From DATARH01 sp963705325 (lineage in GTDB: Bacteria; Pseudomonadota; Alphaproteobacteria; ATCC43930; CGMCC-115725), in the NCBI GenBank assembly GCA_963705325.1, contig OY970069.1:5084001-5148000 (forward strand): DNA of 64,000 bases, given 5' to 3'. Positions 54,659 to 61,423 of this stretch are shown here, in pieces (position 1 is the first letter of the stretch; each line of letters opens with the position of its first letter). The notes under the pieces were generated by a model, which was not told the DNA's origin, made no database searches, and saw only the letters and a program-made list of their open reading frames with translations. The translations under genes were made by a program, and so were the position numbers.

Positions 54659-56029
54659 TCAGGTTTCCGCGTCTTGTACGGCAATCGCCTTCATGAAGGC
54701 GGGGCCGAGCCCGTAATAATCCAACCGTGGAAGAAACCGCGGCCGGATCCCTGTCGGCACAAACGAGCCGATAATCGTTCCTTCTGAGTCTTCTCCTTGG
54801 TATTTGAAGGTAAACAGCGAAGATAGGGTAATCACGTCCCCTTCCATGCCGACGACCTCGGCAAGTTCGGTCACCCGCCGCGTACCGTCCCGCATGCGCT
54901 CGATCTGCACGATCAGATCGAGCGCGCTCACCATCTGACCGCGTATTGCCCGGCTCGGCAGGCTGACATTGGCCATCATCACCATGTTCTCGATGCGGGC
55001 CAGTGCATCACGGGCAGCGTTGGCATGGACCGTCGACATCGACCCGTTATGTCCGGTGTTCATCGCCTGCATCATGTCAAAGGCTTCGGCGCCGCGAACC
55101 TCGCCAACGATGATCCGGTCCGGCCTCATGCGTAGCGCGTTGCGGACCAGATCGCGTTGCGTGACTTGACCTCTTCCTTCGACGCTTGGCGGTCGAGTCT
55201 CGAGCTGAACCACATGTGGCTGCTGGAGTTGAAGCTCGGCGGCGTCCTCAATGGTGACAATACGCTCGCCGGGTTCGATGAGGCTCGACATCGCATTCAA
55301 CAGCGTCGTCTTGCCCGAGCCGGTGCCGCCCGATATCAACACGTTGAGGCGGCATTGAGCGGCAATCTCCAAGGCTCGGGACAGCTCTGGCGAAACGCTT
55401 TTGAAGCTGACCAGCCTCGAGAAATCGAGGAAGTTGCGAGTGAATTTGCGGATCGAGATGCACGGTCCCTTGAGCGAGAGCGGCGAAATGATGACGTTGA
55501 CACGGCTACCATCGGCCAGGCGGGCATCGAGCATCGGGCTGGACTCGTCGACACGCCGGCCAATCGCCGATGCGATGCGCTGTGCAACATGTAAGACATG
55601 CGCGTTATTGCGGAAGCGAACCTCGGTCATAACGAGTTTGCCGCGCCGTTCGACGTAGATTTGCCGGGCGCCGTTGACCAGGATGTCCGATACCGACTCG
55701 TCATGTAGGAGCGGTTCCAGCGGACCGAGGCCAATCATGTCGTCGACTATTTCGGCCGCTACCGACTGCTGCTCCTGCTCGTTCAACAGAAGCCGTCGCT
55801 GGTTGGCAATTTCCGCGACTAATTGCTCTGTCCGGGCAACCAAGCCCTCGCGAGACATACGGATGGCCGCGGCCGGCTCGATCCGCTCCAGGACGTAATC
55901 GTAAACCTGGTCTGCGGCGGTCGGCTGACGCGAGACTGCGGTCGCGTTGATCGCTCCTGGCGGGAACTTGTTGCGATCCCCGATCGGCGCCCGGTCGTCA
56001 TAGCCCTGCTGCACGCGCGTCAGGCCCAT
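54659..56029 (-). CDS. cpaF: Tad pilus assembly ATPase CpaF (TadA)
   Basis: 456 residues, a secretion ATPase of the GspE/VirB11 type. Walker A GGTGSGKTTLLN at 234-245, an Asp box around ERIVTIEDAAELQL, Walker B-like IIVGEVRGAEAFDMMQAMNTGH. The long N-terminal domain (QVYDYVLERIEPAA...LLHDESVSDILVNG) matches CpaF rather than PilT. It powers pilus extension, and in some species retraction. Its start overlaps cpaE by ten bases, so coupled translation is likely. Confidence 0.94.
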   Translation of the reverse strand: MGLTRVQQGYDDRAPIGDRNKFPPGAINATAVSRQPTAADQVYDYVLERIEPAAAIRMSREGLVARTEQLVAEIANQRRLLLNEQEQQSVAAEIVDDMIGLGPLEPLLHDESVSDILVNGARQIYVERRGKLVMTEVRFRNNAHVLHVAQRIASAIGRRVDESSPMLDARLADGSRVNVIISPLSLKGPCISIRKFTRNFLDFSRLVSFKSVSPELSRALEIAAQCRLNVLISGGTGSGKTTLLNAMSSLIEPGERIVTIEDAAELQLQQPHVVQLETRPPSVEGRGQVTQRDLVRNALRMRPDRIIVGEVRGAEAFDMMQAMNTGHNGSMSTVHANAARDALARIENMVMMANVSLPSRAIRGQMVSALDLIVQIERMRDGTRRVTELAEVVGMEGDVITLSSLFTFKYQGEDSEGTIIGSFVPTGIRPRFLPRLDYYGLGPAFMKAIAVQDAET

Positions 56030-57255
56030 CGGCGAAATACCCTTGCCCAGAAGGAGCGACGTTCTTCTCCCGCCCCTCCCGAAAGCCGAAGTGAAAGCGC
56101 CGCCATGCCTTCACGAACTGCGCGATTGGTTTTGACGGCTTTGGTGCCAAGCACCGACTCCGTCATGATCTCTGGATCCCAGCGAATGGAGACCTCGGGC
56201 GGCGCCAATACCCGCAAGCGTTCCTTGTCGGGAAGCGCGCCCTCGGCGCCCAATTTGTTGAGAACTTGCAGCACCTCTCGATCGGGCGTGCTCGCCCCGA
56301 TCATTTCGCGCCAGCGCCCAATATCCCGAGTTGCGGCGATGCTGCCGTCGCCGACCAATAGCAGGCTTGCAGGCATGTGTAGCAGCTTCGGCAACGCCAG
56401 CGCGGAAGTCCACGGCAGGTCCACTACGACATATCGGTAATGGGGCAGCAATTTCTGAAGCAATCCGACCGCAGCGTCCTCGTTGGGTATGATGGGATCC
56501 GAAAGCGACTCGAGCGCGGCAAGCACCCCAAGACGATTGGTGACGTTTGCGACGCCCCGTTCAAGGAACAAATCGTCGACGCGCATCGGGTCCTCCAGCG
56601 CCTCACGCAGCGCGTGTCCCGGCTGGACATCGAGTTGCAGAGCCGCATCGCCGCCCTGCAGATCAAAATCGAGGAGCAGCACCCGCCGCTCACGGGTTTC
56701 AGCCAAGTACCAGGCTAGGTTCGTCGCCACTGTCGTCGCGCCGACGCCGCCGCGAACTCCAATAACAAAGACAAGGCGGCCGGTTCGAGACGGCTGAAAG
56801 CTTTGTGAACCGGTGGCGATCCCCGTCAACGCGCGGCTGACCAGGGTGCCGACAAGCGGCTTGAAGAAATATTCCGCGACGCCCGCGCTCCTGAGGTCGC
56901 GATACAGGACAATGTCGTTGCGATCGCCAACGACGATGACCTCTGTATTTGGGTCGCACACCTCGGAGAGTCGGTTTATCCGCGGCATCGGATCGCCGAT
57001 GCCGCTGACATCGACAATCAGAAAGCGCGGCCAGCCGCGCCGAGTAAGTTCATCGGTCGCCGTGTCGATGCCGCCGCGTGCGATCCGGGCGTCGACAAAG
57101 CCAAGATCAGTGAAGCAGCGCCTGACAACGCCTTCGGAGTCGGCGTCAAGGAGGTAGGCCACGGCTGGTGCAACAGGCTCGCGCAGAGGCCGAGAGGTGT
57201 CGACAGGTGTAAGAGTGTCCATTGTGGTTTGGGCCATAGTGGTGGTGGACGTCAC
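56020..57255 (-). CDS. cpaE: Tad pilus assembly protein CpaE (TadZ)
   Basis: About 411 residues. N-terminal receiver-like domain (AVAYLLDADSEGVVRRCFTDLGF...EYFFKPLVGTLVSRAL) lacking phosphorylatable aspartates, and a C-terminal MinD-like ATPase whose P-loop is RGGVGATT, the deviant form usual in CpaE. TadZ positions the pilus machinery at the pole. The GTG at 57,255 overlaps the cpaB stop (GTGA); an ATG at 57,237 is the alternative. A longer frame upstream runs through cpaB and is not used. Confidence 0.9.
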   Translation of the reverse strand: MTSTTTMAQTTMDTLTPVDTSRPLREPVAPAVAYLLDADSEGVVRRCFTDLGFVDARIARGGIDTATDELTRRGWPRFLIVDVSGIGDPMPRINRLSEVCDPNTEVIVVGDRNDIVLYRDLRSAGVAEYFFKPLVGTLVSRALTGIATGSQSFQPSRTGRLVFVIGVRGGVGATTVATNLAWYLAETRERRVLLLDFDLQGGDAALQLDVQPGHALREALEDPMRVDDLFLERGVANVTNRLGVLAALESLSDPIIPNEDAAVGLLQKLLPHYRYVVVDLPWTSALALPKLLHMPASLLLVGDGSIAATRDIGRWREMIGASTPDREVLQVLNKLGAEGALPDKERLRVLAPPEVSIRWDPEIMTESVLGTKAVKTNRAVREGMAALSLRLSGGAGEERRSFWARVFRRWA

Positions 57256-58253
57256 GATCCGACGCGCTGGGAACGCGCGGGGGCCGCGGGTTGTGGCTCG
57301 GCTGCCGTAGAGGTTGCCGCGCAATCGGCTGGTTGGCCGGTCTGTTGGGAGTAGCAATTGCGCTCCCCTTTGCTCCCGCGGATGATTTCAATGCTAATGG
57401 GAGCATTTCGCGTTGGAGCGCTGGGCGCGACAGCCGCGGGCGTCGGTGTAGATAGGGGTACGAGAGAACGTAGTGCCGGCGACACTTGCACTGCCCAGGT
57501 CGGAGCTGGCACCGCCAGATCATCGGGTTGCGAAGCATCGGCAAGGCTGCGGAGCGTGAGCTGAAGTTTGCCCAATTGACCCGCCACCATCAGCACCTCC
57601 GCCTGACGCACACTTACTTCGAGTGTCACAGTCTTTGGCAGACGCGGTTCGCCGATCGCGCCGGTACGCGTGGCGCCCGGAACAGTACTGCCACTGAGAT
57701 CGGTCGTTTGATCGATCGCGATAACTCGCAGGTTTTGTAATATGGTTTCACCAACGGAGCGCGCTGTGACGCTGATGTTGGTATCCGTGAAGGTCTGCGT
57801 CAGAATGACGTCCACTCGGTCTCCGGGTGCGATCAAACCTGCACCGCCTTCGGCTGCATCGACCGCTATCGAGGTCGCGCGCATGCCGGGGGCGAGAACG
57901 GCGGGGAGAAAACCCGCCTCAGTTGGCTTGATGAGCTGATCGCTGACCAAAGGTTCACCCGCCCGAAAGCTCCGTCTGGTCGCTGCTCCGAGCGGCTCGG
58001 TATCCCCGGCCTGATTTCGCAAGAAGGCCCCCGGCGGAACGTCTGACACGGACACCTGGACCCAGCGCAGATCATCCGCCCGCAACAACGTGCCCGCCGG
58101 AAGAGCATGGGCCGCGACGAGGAGGCTCTGAGGCGGCGACGCCGCCTTTTCAGCGACGGTCGCCGACGGAGACTTCCACCACAGGAGAGCGAGGACGACT
58201 CCCGCCATCAACGCCAAGGCACCCACGCCAAGTAGAAAACGCCTGAAAATCAT
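57252..58253 (-). CDS. cpaB: Flp pilus assembly protein CpaB (RcpC/SAF domain)
   Basis: 333 residues from ATG 58,253: one N-terminal membrane helix (FLLGVGALALMAGVVLALLWW), then a SAF-type domain (LVAAHALPAGTLLRADDLRWVQV) and an RcpC domain with IAPGDRVDVILTQTF. In Tad systems CpaB is a periplasmic partner of the secretin CpaC. The cpaC and cpaD genes that normally follow are absent and cpaE comes next. It is separated from pilA by a 187-base spacer with two hairpins. Confidence 0.9.
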   Translation of the reverse strand: MIFRRFLLGVGALALMAGVVLALLWWKSPSATVAEKAASPPQSLLVAAHALPAGTLLRADDLRWVQVSVSDVPPGAFLRNQAGDTEPLGAATRRSFRAGEPLVSDQLIKPTEAGFLPAVLAPGMRATSIAVDAAEGGAGLIAPGDRVDVILTQTFTDTNISVTARSVGETILQNLRVIAIDQTTDLSGSTVPGATRTGAIGEPRLPKTVTLEVSVRQAEVLMVAGQLGKLQLTLRSLADASQPDDLAVPAPTWAVQVSPALRSLVPLSTPTPAAVAPSAPTRNAPISIEIIRGSKGERNCYSQQTGQPADCAATSTAAEPQPAAPARSQRVGS

Positions 58254-58328
58254 GGCACTTTGTCCCAAAGCTGGTGCGACACGAAACCGCCCAGGACGGC
58301 CGACGAAACCCACCACTACCGGGCGCGC

Positions 58329-58353
58329 GCGCAATCACCGGATGTGATTGCGC
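58329..58353 (-). other. Perfect ten-base inverted repeat between pilA and cpaB
   Basis: GCGCAATCAC (58,329-58,338) and GTGATTGCGC (58,344-58,353) are exact reverse complements around a five-base loop. It lies 76 bases upstream of cpaB. It could be a hairpin in the pilA-cpaB message or an operator. Confidence 0.55.
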
Positions 58354-58389
58354 CCCTGACAACATCTCCGGTCGCCCAGCCAGCGGGTG

Positions 58390-58422
58390 CCCCCCAGAGC
58401 CCAACACGACAGGCTCAGGGGG
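58390..58422 (-). terminator. Strong hairpin just downstream of pilA
   Basis: On the coding strand CCCCCTGAGCC pairs with GGCTCTGGGGG (one mismatch) around a ten-base loop, starting 19 bases after the pilA stop. There is no U-tract, so it may stabilise the pilin message or attenuate read-through to cpaB, raising pilin over assembly proteins. Confidence 0.5.
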
Positions 58423-58440
58423 ATGCGACCAACCGCACGA

Positions 58441-58617
58441 TTAAAGCTTGTTCGCGATAGTGGTGAACGTCGTAGACAAATTGGTGCCGACCAAGGTCAC
58501 GGCGGTGATGATGACCACCGCGATCAGCGACGCGATCAAACCGTATTCGATCGCCGTCACGCCCTTCTCGTCGGTGACGAAGAAGACCGTTTTCAACATT
58601 TGTGTAAACCGCTTCAT
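58441..58617 (-). CDS. pilA: Flp/PilA major pilin
   Basis: 58 residues, a short gene. Sequence MKRFTQMLKTVFFVTDEKG, then VTAIEYGLIASLIAVVIITA: the Flp prepilin cleavage site G(19)-V(20) followed by TAIEY, with the Glu at position +5 and Tyr at +6 of the mature protein. The rest forms the hydrophobic helix and ends in TFTTIANKL. A clear ribosome site GGAGG lies six bases before the ATG. It is the fibre subunit of the Tad pilus; it needs a prepilin peptidase (CpaA) that is not encoded in this locus. Confidence 0.92.
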   Translation of the reverse strand: MKRFTQMLKTVFFVTDEKGVTAIEYGLIASLIAVVIITAVTLVGTNLSTTFTTIANKL

Positions 58618-58996
58618 GATGTGCCTCCATGGCGTTGAACGAGTGGAGTAAACGACGGAGGCGATCAGTCATCGTTGATTTAGGTCAACTGAACAACCGA
58701 CCGACGGAGAATTCGTGTCGTTTTCATTCGTTTGAATGATCGAATACCTGATTTAAGCTGAAATGGGGGCGCTTGCGGTTGCGCCACAGGACTGAAACCT
58801 CTAGCTGCACAATTGAAATGACAGGCTCATCGACGTCGCCGGCTAGCGTCGTGTCTTATGGTGGCGAACAATGACGTTGCGTCTTCGACACCCTTCGTAC
58901 GGCTTTCCGCTATCTGTGTTACGGCCGATCGAGGCGGCAGCGCGGGCGGTAGGGATCCCTCGCCCACCGCTTTAGAGCGCGTGCAAGATTGTTTTG
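58618..58996. other. 379-base intergenic region upstream of pilA
   Basis: No gene seen. It should hold the pilA promoter and leader on the minus strand. A short dyad GTTGA-N6-TCAAC lies at 58,674-58,689. A palindromic stretch near 58,942-58,970, just past the tadG stop, contains AGGGATCCCT inside GC-rich arms and may end the tadEG transcript. No convincing -10/-35 pair was found. Confidence 0.45.
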
Positions 58997-60379
58997 CTAA
59001 ATCGTGTTGTCAGGGAGCAATCGGGCGTTTGTCGTGCTGAAGACGATATCCTTGAAGATCGTCTGCAGATCGGTGTAGCTCGGGTGTGCGGTGGAGATGC
59101 ATCCAGTGCCAATATCGTCGGAATAAAATTTAGTCGGATCGGAAGCGATCTGTTGCATGGTCGAACAGGCGGAAATGCGTGGCGAATCTGAGGCACAACT
59201 ACCTGTCGCTGACGTTAATGCTTTATAAGCGATCGAGTAGACCCATGTTCCGGCGGCTGTTGCGGTGGCCGCAGCGGTAATGGCTTGGCGGCACTGGTTG
59301 TTCGCCTTGCCGCTCGGCATGTTGCTTGAAGTGGCATCGGCATCGCCGTCGCCGAGCAGGATGATGACCTTCTGTATATTAGACCGGCCTTTATTGACGA
59401 GCTCGGTCTGCGCCGCGGTGATCGCGTCGGCGTAAAAGGTACCCACGCCGCCGATCGCCTGAATGCCCGTCGCGCATCCTGGCGCCGCTGATGCCTTCGA
59501 GAGATTCGATGTTGTAGCTAGAGTCGTCGTCGTGGCCGAGATGCGATAATCGCTGGATAGCGAAATGACCTTGTAAACTGGCGAGTTTTTATAAGACGCA
59601 ATGGCGGGCTGCGGGCTGGTTTTGCAATCGTAGTCGTATTGGGCCTGGCTTGAATTGGTCAGCCCGGGGAACACCATCAGGCCGACCTCGTCGATCGGGT
59701 CGGCGACGTTGCCGTTCGTCACGGTGCCGCAGGTTGCCGAGCACGGCAAAAGCCCGTAGGGGTTGTTGTTGCCGCCCAGGAGGGTTTGGATCCCGAGCAA
59801 CGCACAGTCGATCTTGTACTTCCCTGCTCCGCAGCTGGGATCAAGGGTGTTGCTCATCGATGCGGTCGTATCGAGCACGATCATCACGTCGAGAGGCCGC
59901 GGTACGCTACCCCTGGCGCTGGCAGTCGCCGTCGCCGCGATCTGCCATGAATTGATGCCCAGCACCCTGGCGAAGTACAACGGCACGGTGGCCTGCTCCA
60001 CAACCACAATGGCGTTTGCCGAATCAGATCCGCCGCACGAGATATTGGTAGAGGTCAGACACTTCAATCTGGGGTAACCGCTCGCCATCGTCACCGTGAG
60101 ATTGGGATTGGCGTTGTAGCCTCCGACCACGCCGCTATACGCAATCGCCTTGCCGATTGCCGTGCCACCGGTGCCGACATTAAGATCCTGTGCACCGGCA
60201 AGGGCCGCCGCGTCGGCGGAAGCCTGAAGCGTGCGCTGGGCGTAAAAGAGATAACCCAAGTCAACCACGATCGCGCTGAATGCAACGAGGACGACGATCA
60301 ACACGCCCACCAGAACGGCCACCGCGCCGCTCTGATCACGCCGCAGGCGACGGAGAAAAGATGTGGCAAGCCGGATCAT
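58997..60379 (-). CDS. tadG: TadG-like pilus protein with vWA domain
   Basis: 460 residues from ATG 60,379, which overlaps the tadE stop (ATGA). The N-terminus has the Tad pseudopilin-like membrane segment RRDQSGAVAVLVGVLIVVLV, then ADAAALAGAQDL, as in TadG. From about residue 170 a von Willebrand A domain begins with DVMIVLDTTASMSN: the MIDAS motif reads DTTAS, with Thr at the usual first Ser. VIILLGDGDAD follows later. Several cysteine pairs suggest extracytoplasmic disulfides. It may be a pilus-associated adhesin. Confidence 0.86.
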   Translation of the reverse strand: MIRLATSFLRRLRRDQSGAVAVLVGVLIVVLVAFSAIVVDLGYLFYAQRTLQASADAAALAGAQDLNVGTGGTAIGKAIAYSGVVGGYNANPNLTVTMASGYPRLKCLTSTNISCGGSDSANAIVVVEQATVPLYFARVLGINSWQIAATATASARGSVPRPLDVMIVLDTTASMSNTLDPSCGAGKYKIDCALLGIQTLLGGNNNPYGLLPCSATCGTVTNGNVADPIDEVGLMVFPGLTNSSQAQYDYDCKTSPQPAIASYKNSPVYKVISLSSDYRISATTTTLATTSNLSKASAAPGCATGIQAIGGVGTFYADAITAAQTELVNKGRSNIQKVIILLGDGDADATSSNMPSGKANNQCRQAITAAATATAAGTWVYSIAYKALTSATGSCASDSPRISACSTMQQIASDPTKFYSDDIGTGCISTAHPSYTDLQTIFKDIVFSTTNARLLPDNTI

Positions 60380-60870
60380 TCGATACGCTCCGTTGTCTGT
60401 GCCGACAGGTTGCACACGGATGCAAAGTTGTACCCAAAGAACGCCAAGGTGCATGGATACGACGCCGTGACCACCGCGGGTGCCCCGGTTGCCCCTACTG
60501 CCGTTAATGCCGATTTGCATGCCGCATCGCTCGCGCATGCCGTTCCATTGACCGACACGCTGATTGTCAGACTCCCGGGGGTGAGATTGGGCGCTGACCA
60601 GTAGATTTGATTCAGCGTGTCGGTCCATGGCGTCGTGCCGCCGCGGCTAATCGAGAGCTGCCGCGCCCCGGACCGTACGGCGTTTGTCAGTGTTATGTAT
60701 TGGTTCAGCGTGATCCCAAACTGGCACATGCCGAGCACCAGCAGAAACAGCACCGGCGCCACCAAAGCGAACTCGACCGATGCCACGCCATTGCGACGCG
60801 CCCGAAATTCGCGCCACCACCCGGGACTCTCGCCCGCAGAGAAGCGATTGATCTTCATCCTGTGCGCCAA
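60376..60870 (-). CDS. tadE: TadE-like minor pseudopilin
   Basis: 164 residues. ARRNGVASVEFALVAPVLFLLVLGMCQFG is the TadE-type N-terminal signal anchor, with Glu at the pilin position, followed by TLTNAVRSGARQL. The C-terminal part has two cysteine pairs. It would be a minor component of the Tad pilus, processed like a prepilin. It precedes tadG with overlapping stop and start. Confidence 0.85.
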   Translation of the reverse strand: MAHRMKINRFSAGESPGWWREFRARRNGVASVEFALVAPVLFLLVLGMCQFGITLNQYITLTNAVRSGARQLSISRGGTTPWTDTLNQIYWSAPNLTPGSLTISVSVNGTACASDAACKSALTAVGATGAPAVVTASYPCTLAFFGYNFASVCNLSAQTTERIE

Positions 60871-60923
60871 ATGGTCGGGGCGCTTTTCATAGCTGCAGTT
60901 TCTTGTCGGCCCACAGAGACGGG

Positions 60924-61406
60924 TTAGGGGAAATCGACGACAGCGAGGTCGCCGGCCCGGGCGCCTCCGGAACCGACCAGCGCTCGTAGCAAGTCAGCGC
61001 GGCTGACGATGCCCACTACCTTACCGTCGCGCATCACCGGGACCCGCTTGATATGGTGTCGATCGAAGAGATCGGCGATCTCGGCGAGCAGTGTCGACTC
61101 GGTGACAGTGACCACGGTCGGCGTCATCACATCCTTCACCTGCCGGCCGGTCGATTTTGCAAACTCGGCCCTGAGTTGCGCCGCGGGCGTGAACATTTGC
61201 CGAAGCGGTGAGCGAACCCGATCCGTGTCATTTTCAACGCGGTGAAGCAAGTCGCCTTCGGTGACAATGCCGACGAGATTGCCATCTTGGTCGACTACCG
61301 AAACACCGCTGATGCGATGTTCGAGCATCGTGCGGGCGGCGTGATCGACGGTATCCGTCGGCGAGACCGTGACCGGATCTCTGTGCATGACATCAACAGC
61401 TTGCAT
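60924..61406 (-). CDS. Tandem CBS-domain protein
   Basis: 160 residues with two CBS domains: AVDVMHRDPVTVSPTDTVDHAAR...GIVTEGDLLHR and KDVMTPTVVTVTESTLLAEIADLF...GIVSRADLLRAL. CBS pairs bind adenine nucleotides. Many relatives have a BON domain after these; here the protein ends directly. A perfect AGGAGG lies five bases before the ATG. It sits 17 bases after the HD-GYP gene. Confidence 0.88.
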   Translation of the reverse strand: MQAVDVMHRDPVTVSPTDTVDHAARTMLEHRISGVSVVDQDGNLVGIVTEGDLLHRVENDTDRVRSPLRQMFTPAAQLRAEFAKSTGRQVKDVMTPTVVTVTESTLLAEIADLFDRHHIKRVPVMRDGKVVGIVSRADLLRALVGSGGARAGDLAVVDFP

Positions 61407-61423
61407 GACGTCCTCCTTGTTGC

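Noticed and set aside
58448..58651. Plus-strand and other minus-strand frames over pilA
   Set aside because: Only the 58-residue minus frame has the prepilin motif and a ribosome site.
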